Positions 6,367-13,641 of a stretch of 15,375 nucleotides of DNA are shown here, in pieces. The notes under the pieces are model-generated. The model saw only the letters and a program-made list of their open reading frames with translations, had not been told where the DNA came from and ran no database searches. Numbering within the stretch: position 1 is the first letter of the stretch; each line of letters opens with the position of its first letter. The DNA comes from Euryarchaeota archaeon RBG_13_57_23. Lineage in GTDB: Archaea > Thermoplasmatota > Thermoplasmata > UBA10834. The DNA is taken from contig MGVW01000008.1 of assembly GCA_001800675.1 (NCBI GenBank), positions 1 to 15,375 on the forward strand, in the 5' to 3' direction. A program made the translations under genes and the position numbers.

Positions 6367-6780
6367 TCAGGTCTCGAGAGCCTCGACCTCGCATTCGATA
6401 TTGATCACTCCCGGATCAAGCATATCAAAATGATGCACCCACTCGAAGGCCACATGCGCGCCCGCAGCGCACGGAGACGCCTGGACGAGATACACCTCGC
6501 TCGCGAAGCCAGTCCAGATTGTCATCTGGACAACGGGGATTCCACCCTTGGTTCCTATGTTGGTTATGTTGCCCGTGATTGTCAGATTGCCCGGACCGTC
6601 TGCTCCAGCAGCCACTCCTGAATCCATTTGCGTCTGGTAGTGGACTATCACAGTGAACTCGGGTCCTCCTCCGAATAGGGTTGGTCCGAATACGAACACC
6701 AGACCCGCTACGACGGCTACCGCTAATACGAATATGATGAGAGGCCAGTCTTTCTTCTTTGTCTTGGCGGTCTTGTCCAC
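6367..6780 (-). CDS. Signal-anchored small extracellular protein
   Basis: This 137-residue protein has a lysine-rich cytoplasmic start (DKTAKTKKKDW), one transmembrane helix (about residues 13-33), and an outer domain with strand-like alternation: EFTVIVHYQ, GNLTITGNITNIGTKGG and VVQMTIWTGF. That resembles a small immunoglobulin-like or CARDB-like sandwich often found in archaeal surface proteins. It has one Cys near position 103 and another near the end, so a disulfide is possible. The start is GTG 6780, preceded by GAGG about 7 bases upstream. It lies 79 bases before the C11 peptidase on the same strand; an AT-rich patch (CAAATAATC, near 6350) in the gap could be a separate promoter. Function unknown. 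Confidence 0.85.
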   Translation of the reverse strand: MDKTAKTKKKDWPLIIFVLAVAVVAGLVFVFGPTLFGGGPEFTVIVHYQTQMDSGVAAGADGPGNLTITGNITNIGTKGGIPVVQMTIWTGFASEVYLVQASPCAAGAHVAFEWVHHFDMLDPGVINIECEVEALET

Positions 6781-7100
6781 TTCATTTCCTCGCAGAGTCC
6801 GTACTCAAGGTCCCTGATGACGTGCTGGCTAGTAACTCTTGCGGCCGCGCTCAGGATCGTGCCCAACGGCATTCTCAGATTCATGTGAATCCCTCATCCT
6901 GATAGATGCACTCCTCGTCGACCGACCCGGATTGCAGACACGCGAGATGAGGATAAAGTACGCGCCCTTGTATTGATTGTCATCCAAAGGCTTCCGTGCG
7001 TTTCCTCGGCGCGGGAATTGCGCGAACGCCCAGTACCGCCCGAGCGCGCATGGCAACTGCGGGAGGAGAAACTGCAATGGCTGCGTTCTCGCTTCTCGGC
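6781..7100. other. Gene-free stretch upstream of the surface-protein genes
   Basis: These 320 bases lie between the stop of the nucleotidyltransferase and the start of the anchored protein. Open frames here only continue shadows of neighbouring genes. A weak 7-base inverted repeat (CCTCATC at 6893 and GATGAGG at 6947) is the only structure I noticed. I see no tRNA fold, no convincing TATA box and no recognisable RNA gene; it presumably holds the promoter for the minus-strand gene at 6780. Confidence 0.4.
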
Positions 7101-8327
7101 TTAGAAGATTCTGCTTCCAGGGGCAATCGTCCCTCTGACAACGGTCCCCATGCCGATCATCGTGCCCTCGCCGATAACCGTGCCGACATCGATCGTCGCG
7201 TTGATACCCGTCTTCACGTCGTCTCCCATGATGACTCCCAGCTTCCGCCGGCCTGACCCTGTCTTCTTTCCGTCGACAATCACCTGGACCTCTTTCCCGT
7301 CCAGGCGGAGGTTCGCGACCTTCGTCCCTGCGCCCAAGTTGCACCTTTCACCGATGACGCTGTCTCCCACATAGCTAAGGTGCGGGACGTTCGTGTGGTT
7401 CATTATGATCGAGTTCTTGATCTCGACCGATCCCCCAATCTTGCACCGGTCGCCTATGCAGGTGCTGGGCCTCAGGTACGCGTTAGGGCCGATCTCGCAA
7501 TCATCGCCGATGATTGCGGGGCCGACAATGTAGCTACCAGAAAGGACCTTGGTGCCCTTGCCGACTCGGATTTTGCCCACGACTGTCGCTCGCTCAGAAA
7601 CCTCTCCATTCACTTCCGCCCTCAGATCCTCCATCAGGATCCTGTTTGCTTCCAGGAGGTCCCAAGGACGCGCTACGTCGATCCACTCGCCTTTCAGCAC
7701 GTGCGTGTACAGATGGGACTTCTTCATGACGATCTTGAATGTGTCTGTTATCTCGTACTCGCCCCGATATGACTTCTTGGTCTCGGAGATAGCCTCGAAT
7801 ATCTCTGGCTCAAGCATGTAGGCTCCGGCATTGATGGTGTTGCTCTCCGGGATCTCTGGCTTCTCGACGATATCCTTCACGACGCCATCCTCGGCGACTA
7901 TGACGCCATATCGTCTCGGGTCTTCGACCGTCGTCAGGGCCATCACGTTGCCTTTCACCTTGTGGTGATGCTCGACGAGCCCCTTGACGCTCTCCTTGGT
8001 GAGCACCACATCACCGTAGAGGCATAGGAACGCGGAGTCGATCTTCTCCTTGACCATTCCTATGGCATGGGCGGTCCCCAAGCGCTCCTTCTGCTCGACG
8101 TATTCTATCTTCACCCCGAACTCCTTGCCATCCCCGAAGTGCTCCCTTATCCTTTGTGCCCTCCAGCCGACCAGGAGTATCAGGTCCTTGACGCCAGCTT
8201 CCTTCATCGCCTCGATGTTGTGCTCCAGGAAGGGTTTCCCTGCGACGGGCAGCAGCGGCTTCGGGATGTTCGCCGTCAATGGGCGCATCCTCAGGCCTTC
8301 GCCAGCTGCAAGGATGTAGCCTTTCAC
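7101..8327 (-). CDS. glmU: Bifunctional sugar-1-phosphate nucleotidyltransferase/acyltransferase (GlmU-like)
   Basis: A 408-residue two-domain enzyme. The N-terminal domain (about 1-230) has the nucleotidyltransferase signature LAAGEGLRMRPLT then IPKPLLPVAGKP, the YGDVV metal-binding region, and VEKPE. The C-terminal part (about 235-408) is a left-handed beta helix of hexapeptide repeats (IGDDCEIGPNAYLRPSTCIG and onwards to the end). Archaeal proteins of this build make UDP-GlcNAc or UDP-GalNAc from the amino-sugar 1-phosphate, with the helix domain acetylating the amine. The first in-frame GTG is at 8336, but GTG 8327 gives the family's usual start (MKGYILAAGEG), has GGGG about 8 bases upstream, and overlaps the GlmM stop in GTGA. 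The substrate is supported by the GlmM neighbour but not proven; dTDP- or GDP-sugar activity is possible. Confidence 0.93.
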   Translation of the reverse strand: MKGYILAAGEGLRMRPLTANIPKPLLPVAGKPFLEHNIEAMKEAGVKDLILLVGWRAQRIREHFGDGKEFGVKIEYVEQKERLGTAHAIGMVKEKIDSAFLCLYGDVVLTKESVKGLVEHHHKVKGNVMALTTVEDPRRYGVIVAEDGVVKDIVEKPEIPESNTINAGAYMLEPEIFEAISETKKSYRGEYEITDTFKIVMKKSHLYTHVLKGEWIDVARPWDLLEANRILMEDLRAEVNGEVSERATVVGKIRVGKGTKVLSGSYIVGPAIIGDDCEIGPNAYLRPSTCIGDRCKIGGSVEIKNSIIMNHTNVPHLSYVGDSVIGERCNLGAGTKVANLRLDGKEVQVIVDGKKTGSGRRKLGVIMGDDVKTGINATIDVGTVIGEGTMIGMGTVVRGTIAPGSRIF

Positions 8328-9628
8328 TTCACGCACCCCTTGACCGCTTTCGATATGATAGCCATGATATCAGAGGCGAGCGCATCTGACCTTGCCTCCG
8401 CCAGGAATCTTATCCTCGGCTCAGTCCCAGACGGCCTCACGAGCGCCCAGCCATCCTTGAACTGTAGCCTGTGCCCGTCCAGCGTGAGCATTGACTCGCA
8501 CTTGATGCCCTTGAGCTCCCGCTCGATTCCCTGCAGGATCTTCTCCCGATTCTTCGGGTCGAACTCGACATGATTTCTCAGGATCGGATAGCACGGAATG
8601 GCCTTCCGTAGCTCCGAGAGCTTCTGCTTGCCCACGAGCTCGACCAATCTCGCCGCGGCCAGAACTCCATCCGGGCAATAGGTCTGGTCTGGGAAGATCC
8701 AAGTACCGGAAGGTTCTCCCCCGAAGTCCGCCTTGCTCTTCTTGACCTCCTCGCTGACGAAAACGTCCCCCACCCTGGTCCGGATAACCTCTGCGTCGAC
8801 GAAGTCGTCAATGATCATCGAGGCGTCCACGGTGACCACGATCTTCTTCTTGCCGTACCTCTTCGCGAACAGCGCCAAGAGCCTGTCGCCGCCCACGAAC
8901 TGCCCCTTCTCGTCGAACGCGACCATCCGGTCAGCATCCCCGTCGTGCGCGATCCCGAGATCCGCCTTCATCGAGACGACCGCATTCTTGAGGTCCTGGA
9001 GGTTCTCCTCAGTAGGCTCCGGGGGCCTTCCAGGGAAGTGTCCATCCGGGTTCGAGTTCATCGTGATGACTTTGCAGCCCATCTTCTGTAGAACCAGCGG
9101 TGTGATGTTCGACGCGGGCCCGTTCGCGCAATCGACGACGACCTTGAGGTTGGATTTCCCGACGCCCGCGAGGATGCGCATCATATGGCACTCGACTGCG
9201 TCCTGGAGCACGTGCCGTGTGCCCACCTTGTCCCAAGACTGTAGCTTGAACTTCCTTGTCTCAACCAGCTTCTCGATTGCCTTCGTCTGTTCGACACCGA
9301 AACCCGAGCCGTCTGGATTCCAGAGCTTGATTCCTTCGTACTCCGGAGGGTTATGGCTCGCGGTCACCATGACCCCGCAGCCGAGCGCGCGGGAGGCTTC
9401 AGCTAGGGTTGGAGTAGTCACGAGACCCGCGTGGAACACATCGCATCCTGCAGCCATCAGGCCGCTCGAGACAGCAGCCTCTATCATCGGTCCCGCGGTC
9501 CTCGAATCCATTCCGACAGCGGCGGATCTCGCCTTCGATCCGACTGCCATACCTATCATTGCGGCCAGCTCTGGGGTGAAGTCCCTGTTGACGACGCCAC
9601 GAACACCAGACGACCCGAAAAGCGACAT
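8324..9628 (-). CDS. glmM: Phosphoglucosamine mutase / phosphohexomutase
   Basis: The protein interconverts hexosamine 6-phosphate and 1-phosphate through a phosphoserine. All alpha-D-phosphohexomutase motifs are present in 434 residues: FGSSGVRG at the start, TASHNPP with phospho-Ser91, the metal loop HDGDADR (Asp229, 231, 233), the sugar-specificity loop GGEPSGTW, and the phosphate site VRPSGTEPRIR. Archaeal members may accept glucosamine, glucose or mannose phosphates. The overlap with the GlmU-like gene argues for glucosamine 1-phosphate feeding UDP-GlcNAc synthesis for N-glycans or surface polymers. ATG 9628 has GAGAGG about 9 bases upstream and a TATA-like box near 9667, so this gene starts the two-gene operon. 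Confidence 0.95.
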   Translation of the reverse strand: MSLFGSSGVRGVVNRDFTPELAAMIGMAVGSKARSAAVGMDSRTAGPMIEAAVSSGLMAAGCDVFHAGLVTTPTLAEASRALGCGVMVTASHNPPEYEGIKLWNPDGSGFGVEQTKAIEKLVETRKFKLQSWDKVGTRHVLQDAVECHMMRILAGVGKSNLKVVVDCANGPASNITPLVLQKMGCKVITMNSNPDGHFPGRPPEPTEENLQDLKNAVVSMKADLGIAHDGDADRMVAFDEKGQFVGGDRLLALFAKRYGKKKIVVTVDASMIIDDFVDAEVIRTRVGDVFVSEEVKKSKADFGGEPSGTWIFPDQTYCPDGVLAAARLVELVGKQKLSELRKAIPCYPILRNHVEFDPKNREKILQGIERELKGIKCESMLTLDGHRLQFKDGWALVRPSGTEPRIRFLAEARSDALASDIMAIISKAVKGCVK

Positions 9629-9663
9629 CTGACGAAGCCTCTCGACTCTGAATACAGTACTCG

Positions 9664-9671
9664 GTTATATT
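9664..9671 (-). promoter_or_regulatory. TATA-like box of glmM-glmU operon
   Basis: AATATAAC on the minus strand, inside the AT-rich ATGTAATATAACC, is centred about 39 bases before the ATG. A start of transcription 25 bases downstream would leave a leader of about 14 bases holding the GAGAGG ribosome-binding site. It lies in the 174-base gap after the saccharopine-dehydrogenase-like gene, so the sugar operon probably has its own promoter. Confidence 0.55.
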
Positions 9672-9802
9672 ACATACGCGTGGGAGAAAAGTCCGAGCTG
9701 ATGGCCTCAGCAGATGCGCGGAGGGACATGGACGGACGATGATGAATCACAGAAGCAGGAATCGCAGCCCAAGCTTCCTGAAGGACAAGATACGACCGCA
9801 CA

Positions 9803-10960
9803 TCAGAGTAGTGTCGTCTCCTCATGGACAGGAATCTCGAAATCAGGTAGTCTGTCTATCACGTAGTCTGTTGGGAGGTGCTCCGGAGCGACAATCCCCC
9901 TCTGCCTCACCTTGCCAGACAGCAGCAGCTCCGCACCAATCGCCCCACCGACGCCGACCAGGTACCCGACCGCGTTGGACCGGCAGAGTTCGTATGCTCT
10001 TTCGTGTGACATGATGATCCATTCCTTGAGCATCGTCTTCTTCCCATCCCTCATGCCGATTACTTCGGCGACTATGCACGAGTACCCCTTGACCTTTCCG
10101 ATCGTCTCGATAGGCCTGGGTATCAATGCGGTCACGACATCGATTGGCCTGACGCGCACTCCGTCGACATCCACGGGTTCGAAGCTGTGCATCCCCAGTT
10201 TCCGGAGCATGTTAGCTGCAGCAGCCAAATTGTCGTTGACGGAGATCTTGAAGTCCGCCTTCTCAAGTCCCCTGATGAACCTCGGCATAAGCCGCGTCTC
10301 TTCGTGGTTCGTGTTGTAGACCGGCAAGGGTCCGACAGGCTCTGGGAAATTGTATATCTCCCTCTTGTGCAACGGCGGAAGGTGGATGAACTCCCCGTGC
10401 CTGAATATCGGCGCTGGCGTGGTAACCTCCTCCATCATCTCCAGCGGGGACCAGGTGATCACGAAATCGCGCCCGTCAATCTTGGAGATCTCTCCGTCCC
10501 GGATGTACGCCTCGGTAGCGCTGTCGAGCTTCCCTATCGCGTGCTTCGCCATTATGTCCGAAAGCCCGGAATCGCAACCCATTGCGTGGATTGCTGTTAG
10601 GTCTGCGTCCTTGAACATCCTGTGTATCTTCACAAAATGCTTGATGGATTCGTTGGACATGGAGAAGTCCAAGTAATTCAGGCCCGACGAGATTGCTGCC
10701 TCCATGACGGGGACGTTCAGTTCTCCAGGAAGGGCGCACACGACCAGGTCCTTCCCGCGAAACAACTTCCTCAAGGCCTGTCTGTCGCGAGCATCGACCT
10801 GCGTGACGGAGAACTTGTCGCTCTTGACTCGCTTCGTCATCTCCTTCGCGGGATCTGGATCGATATCCGCTAAGACTATCTCATTCACGTCTTCGTTGGA
10901 TTCGAGCAGTTCCGCACAAACAAGCCCTGTGATGCCGCACCCAAGCTGAACCAACCTCAA
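9803..10960 (-). CDS. Saccharopine-dehydrogenase-family NAD(P)-dependent oxidoreductase
   Basis: A Rossmann domain opens the protein (LVQLGCGITGLVCAELL, a GxGxxG loop, then VLADIDPD as the cofactor-selecting acid end of strand 2). VVCALPGELNVPVMEAAISS and YLDFSM follow, as in the Sacchrp_dh/LYS9 family, and then a C-terminal catalytic-type domain with MGCDSGLSDIMAKHA. The family includes saccharopine, carboxynorspermidine and lysine-6 dehydrogenases; the substrate here cannot be read. I prefer TTG 10960 (385 residues): GGAG lies 7 bases upstream and the Rossmann strand begins immediately. The in-frame TTG at 11014 would add 18 residues, but that stretch contains a TATA-like box. No lysine-pathway gene is adjacent, so the role is open. 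Confidence 0.9.
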   Translation of the reverse strand: MRLVQLGCGITGLVCAELLESNEDVNEIVLADIDPDPAKEMTKRVKSDKFSVTQVDARDRQALRKLFRGKDLVVCALPGELNVPVMEAAISSGLNYLDFSMSNESIKHFVKIHRMFKDADLTAIHAMGCDSGLSDIMAKHAIGKLDSATEAYIRDGEISKIDGRDFVITWSPLEMMEEVTTPAPIFRHGEFIHLPPLHKREIYNFPEPVGPLPVYNTNHEETRLMPRFIRGLEKADFKISVNDNLAAAANMLRKLGMHSFEPVDVDGVRVRPIDVVTALIPRPIETIGKVKGYSCIVAEVIGMRDGKKTMLKEWIIMSHERAYELCRSNAVGYLVGVGGAIGAELLLSGKVRQRGIVAPEHLPTDYVIDRLPDFEIPVHEETTLL

Positions 10961-10997
10961 GCGATCTCTCCCGCTGATTCTGTAATGACGTTGAACG

Positions 10998-11008
10998 TAG
11001 ATATTGTT
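10998..11008 (-). promoter_or_regulatory. TATA-like box of the saccharopine-dehydrogenase-like gene
   Basis: The minus strand reads AACAATATCTA here. Its AACAATATC core is identical to the box before the phosphatase gene at 2426. It is centred about 43 bases before the preferred TTG, leaving a leader of about 18 bases with the GGAG site. Its position inside the longest possible reading frame is the main argument for the shorter start. Confidence 0.45.
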
Positions 11009-11051
11009 AGTCAAGAAAGATTCAGCGACGCGCGAAATGCTGTGAGAATCC

Positions 11052-11894
11052 TCATCGGTTGAAATACATCGAGTGTTCCGGCAGCTTTCCGAAGATCTTG
11101 AAGCCGAGTCTGCTGTATAGCTTCACACCCTCGATGGTCGACAACACGACGACGAACTTGAAGCCGAGGGCGCGCGCGTCGCGCAGCGCTGCATTGACGA
11201 CGGCGGACCCAACCCCTTTGTATCTGGCGGACTGGTGAGTCCCAACCGTCTGTAGGCCGGCCACATCGTCGCTCCAGTTCAACATGCAAGTTCCAACAGG
11301 TTCACCATCGATTGTTCCTAGGTACATCCGTCGAGACATCTCTCTCCCACTTTGGGGCACAAGCTCAACGTTGTAGCAGGGGTTTTGCATCATCCAAGGA
11401 ACGAGCTCCTTCGGTGACCCCCACGAGGACGCGAGACACTCGGCCCACTTTTTCGAGTCCGAGGCGTTCTTCACTGTTCTCACGACGAGCCCTCTAGGCT
11501 CCGCATATCCTCCCTTGATCGCTTCCAGGTCGATTGCCATTGCAGTGAGGTCGTAGTCGTGGGGAAAGCCCTTGGCTTCAAGTCGCCGCCCCATGTCTCG
11601 CGGCGTGCATAATAGGCCAGTATACCATAGCAGGGGGGTTCGACGCGCTCTGAAATAGCTCATCACAGCATCCGTCGCCGTGTCAGCGCTCTCGTCATCG
11701 AACTCGGTCTTGAGAACGACGTTGAAGATCTCCTGCTGTATTCCTGTATACGCGAAAGTGGCTCCATAGTGCTCGAGTAACTCCGCGTTATTCGAGTCGC
11801 ACGCAGCTCTCCAGTAATCAATGAAATTGATTTCACACTGCCTGACAACGTCGTCTGGAGACAGTTCGGCAAGGGATATCTCGTGTGTTGACAA
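11052..11894 (-). CDS. GNAT-family N-acetyltransferase
   Basis: A 280-residue acetyl-CoA-dependent acyltransferase. The C-terminal half carries the GNAT core: MYLGTIDGEPVGTCML (strands 2-3), LQTVGTHQSARYKGVGSAVV (strand 4 and the R-x-x-G-x-G acetyl-CoA loop at about 224-229), FVVVLSTIEGVKLYSRLGF (strand 5 and the last helix). The N-terminal 130 residues are less typical but include HYGATFAYTG and a second GNAT-like beta/alpha pattern, so this may be a tandem protein with a degenerate first domain. The substrate is unknown. The start is TTG 11894 with only a weak ribosome-binding site; no better start exists nearby. It follows its own promoter region, divergent from the small gene at 12166, and ends 91 bases before the preferred start of the dehydrogenase. 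Confidence 0.88.
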   Translation of the reverse strand: MSTHEISLAELSPDDVVRQCEINFIDYWRAACDSNNAELLEHYGATFAYTGIQQEIFNVVLKTEFDDESADTATDAVMSYFRARRTPLLWYTGLLCTPRDMGRRLEAKGFPHDYDLTAMAIDLEAIKGGYAEPRGLVVRTVKNASDSKKWAECLASSWGSPKELVPWMMQNPCYNVELVPQSGREMSRRMYLGTIDGEPVGTCMLNWSDDVAGLQTVGTHQSARYKGVGSAVVNAALRDARALGFKFVVVLSTIEGVKLYSRLGFKIFGKLPEHSMYFNR

Positions 11895-11980
11895 GAGTCT
11901 CAGGAACCCGTACGTGAACGTTGTCTATGACACTTTCGAGCAGAGCTGGGTTACACCATTGCGATGCACCAAAGATTGCC

Positions 11981-12074
11981 TAGCAGATGTCGAAAACAGA
12001 GCCAGCGCATCTGGACTTGCTGTCCTCCTGTGTCAACAAGTGACTAGCCAGATGTCTCTGAAAACGTAGCCAGC
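11981..12074. repeat. Imperfect direct repeat pair upstream of the 72-residue gene
   Basis: Two copies, 11981-12006 (26 bases) and 12045-12074 (30 bases), share the ordered blocks TAG(C)CAGATGTC, GAAAAC and AGCCAGC. The second copy has one extra C and an extra TCT, and differs by two bases before AGCCAGC. Copies are 38 bases apart. They lie in the non-coding gap between the divergent GNAT and small-protein genes, directly before the latter's TATA-like box. They could be regulator-binding sites or a chance local duplication. Confidence 0.6.
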
Positions 12075-12119
12075 ATACACAAATCATTAAATACCAGCCA
12101 ATAAGATACACATGCTGGC
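12069..12119. repeat. Perfect 8-base inverted repeat around a promoter
   Basis: GCCAGCAT (12069-12076) and ATGCTGGC (12112-12119) are exact reverse complements separated by 35 AT-rich bases that contain the TATA-like box. The left arm is also the end of the second direct repeat. The right arm covers the predicted transcription start, so a dimeric protein bound here could block initiation, or the arms could be two half-sites on one DNA face. An operator role is inferred. Confidence 0.5.
12087..12094 (+). promoter_or_regulatory. TATA-like box of the 72-residue protein gene
   Basis: TTAAATAC, within CATTAAATACC, is a good archaeal TATA match in a GC-rich background. Transcription would begin near 12116, leaving a leader of about 50 bases before the ATG at 12166. 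The leader contains GGAGGG and a partial CTGGCC/GGCCAG pairing. Confidence 0.6.
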
Positions 12120-12165
12120 CTATGTCTGGATGGCATGGCCAGAGCACAGTCGGAGGGATGAAAAA

Positions 12166-12384
12166 ATGGTCATGGAACCAATAAGCGTTGAGAAGGCAAT
12201 GGAGATTGCCAAGAAGAAGGGCATCAAGCCGGGCCGCGTAAAGGGCACGAACGGGATTCAGTTCACGAAGGGCAGGAACTCGCGCCTCGAGATCATCGAC
12301 TGGGACGAGTTCAAGACGACCCTCTCGAAGAGAAGGCTCGCAGTCTACGAGAGCGGCGGCTGGATGAAGATAATGAAGAAGTGA
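12166..12384 (+). CDS. Small basic protein of unknown function, 72 residues
   Basis: I do not recognise the family. The sequence begins MVMEPISVEKAMEIAKKKG, followed by KPGRVKGTNGIQFTKGRNSR, IIDWDEFKTTLSKR and a lysine-rich end (WMKIMKK). The pattern is helix, basic turn, strand pair, helix. It is basic and soluble and could bind nucleic acid, but no motif proves it. The reading frame is open upstream to an ATG at 12112, but that lies at the predicted transcription start; ATG 12166 has GGAGGG 8 bases upstream and is preferred. The gene stands alone with its own TATA-like box, repeat-rich upstream region and a stem-loop over its stop codon, which suggests a short, independently controlled and possibly abundant message. 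Confidence 0.85.
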   Translation: MVMEPISVEKAMEIAKKKGIKPGRVKGTNGIQFTKGRNSRLEIIDWDEFKTTLSKRRLAVYESGGWMKIMKK

Positions 12385-12398
12385 GTATTCACTTCTTC
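12375..12398 (+). terminator. Stem-loop over the stop codon, probable terminator
   Basis: GAAGAAGTGA (12375-12384) and TCACTTCTTC (12389-12398) form a perfect 10-base-pair stem with loop GTAT. The stop codon TGA is the end of the left arm. T-rich runs follow (TTCTTCTTC near 12420, TTTTC near 12433, CATTTTTCTC near 12445), and archaeal termination needs T-rich sequence more than a hairpin. The stem may stop transcription or protect the 3' end of the short message. Confidence 0.6.
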
Positions 12399-12540
12399 CC
12401 AAACCCTAGATTCAAAACCCTTCTTCTTCGGATTTTCTGTGAAGCATTTTTCTCGATTGTGCCCTCGGCCGAGTAGTTTCAGATACCACCTCGCAAGCTT
12501 CTAGAGAGAGCGTCCCATATCAAGCGGTCGGGCGAAGATC

Positions 12541-12891
12541 GTGAGAAGAGAGGATGTCAAGACAGAGCATGATGTGCGGGAGTTTCTCAAGGACTGGTCG
12601 GAATTCGAAAGAGCGGTCTACCTCGCCGCCTACAACATACCACATGGCAGAGTCTGCACCTACGGATCCATCGCGAAACGGATTGGAAGGCCTAGGGCTT
12701 CGCGTGCAGTCGCTAACGCGCTTCACAACAACCCGCTGTATCCGATCGTGCCGTGCTGGCGAGTTGTCAAGGCGGATGGTGGGTTCGGCGGAGACCAGAA
12801 GGCAGCCGCGGGCAGGAGAGAGCACGTTCGGAGCGAAGGCATTCCCATCGCCAATGACAAGGTGATCATGAGCAAGGAAGTGCTGTACTAG
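12541..12891 (+). CDS. Alkyltransferase-like (MGMT/ATL domain) protein with PCWRV active site
   Basis: The 116 residues are essentially just the DNA-binding, alkyl-accepting domain of O6-alkylguanine-DNA alkyltransferase: PHGRVCTYGSIAKRIGRP (with the conserved TYG), the helix SRAVANALHNNP carrying the base-flipping Arg position, then PIVPCWRVVKADGGFGG. The acceptor Cys (Cys72) is kept, but the partner His of the usual PCHRV is Trp73. In alkyltransferase-like proteins it is normally the Cys that is replaced (PWHRV or similar) and the protein flags damage for nucleotide excision repair. Its length and missing N-terminal ribonuclease-like domain also fit ATL proteins. It may be a damage sensor, a weak enzyme or an unusual full enzyme. 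Start GTG 12541; the ribosome-binding site is weak. Confidence 0.9.
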   Translation: MRREDVKTEHDVREFLKDWSEFERAVYLAAYNIPHGRVCTYGSIAKRIGRPRASRAVANALHNNPLYPIVPCWRVVKADGGFGGDQKAAAGRREHVRSEGIPIANDKVIMSKEVLY

Positions 12892-13053
12892 GCTTGTCTC
12901 GCCTGGCAGTCATTTGCCCTTTCTGCACAGTTCTGCGCCGGCGAGATCAACTTCCTTCTCCTCATCAATGCTTTGAACGCGCCATTTCTGCGAAATCGCA
13001 GCAGTATCCCAGTTCGCTGATTCGAGCGCTGCATTAGCTCCATCGAAGACCTT

Positions 13054-13641
13054 TCAGGTCGCCATCGTGAAGCCGACCTCGCCTATCGCAAGAACGGAGA
13101 AGACGAGAAGAAGCGTTCCGAGCACTATACCCAACGCGTGCATCAAGTTCCTGGGTCCCGCGACAGCGAACAGGACGGTGAACACGAGCACGATTCCCGA
13201 ATTGAGCGGTATCACTACGAGGTAGAACCTGAGAAGGGTGGCCATCAGCTCAAGCGAATGGACGTCAAGCCAAGCGATGAATGTCAGCACGACCTGCAAT
13301 CCGAAGATCAAGGCGAGCACGATAACATAGTCCTTCTCTGGCCGGTCCTTCTCCAGCCATCCTGCGAGCCTGCCGGGGAGCTCTGCGTGCAGCGGGCGGT
13401 GGATCGATGCCATCACGAAAAATATCCCCGGGACGAGAGCGGCCACTATCGAAAGCGAGAGCCAAACCTCGCCCCCTCCACGCTCGACCGCGGACAGAAT
13501 GTACATGATCCAGGGAGGAGAGACCGAGAGCACTGACAACGCGAGCAAGGCCTCGGGAAGGCCTCGTCTCGACGCGAGCTTCTCATGGATGGAAGTTCCG
13601 TTCTTCAGAGCCTCGCCTCCCAATGCAGCGGCTCGTGCCAT
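13054..13641 (-). CDS. Five-helix membrane protein of unknown function
   Basis: A 195-residue hydrophobic protein with about five membrane helices (roughly residues 30-50, 58-79, 104-124, 138-160 and 167-190). A charged cytoplasmic-type loop (LAGWLEKDRPEKDY) lies between helices 2 and 3, and the N-terminus is basic. No family signature is recognised. The ATG at 13641 lies 37 bases inside the end of the upstream gene and has no clear ribosome-binding site; a TTG at 13623 is an alternative. Such a long overlap implies translational coupling, so this protein is likely made with, and may anchor or export, the large extracellular protein before it. Confidence 0.8.
   Translation of the reverse strand: MARAAALGGEALKNGTSIHEKLASRRGLPEALLALSVLSVSPPWIMYILSAVERGGGEVWLSLSIVAALVPGIFFVMASIHRPLHAELPGRLAGWLEKDRPEKDYVIVLALIFGLQVVLTFIAWLDVHSLELMATLLRFYLVVIPLNSGIVLVFTVLFAVAGPRNLMHALGIVLGTLLLVFSVLAIGEVGFTMAT

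Noticed and set aside
6893..6953. CCTCATC/GATGAGG inverted repeat
   Set aside because: Only 7 bases with a 47-base loop, expected by chance.
6829..7344. Minus-strand open frame of about 171 residues
   Set aside because: Very rich in Arg, Gly and Asp and overlapping the GlmU-like gene in another frame; it is a shadow of that gene running into the gap.
8733..9632. Plus-strand open frame of about 299 residues
   Set aside because: Fully antisense to glmM, which has every family motif; its length reflects GC-rich codon structure.
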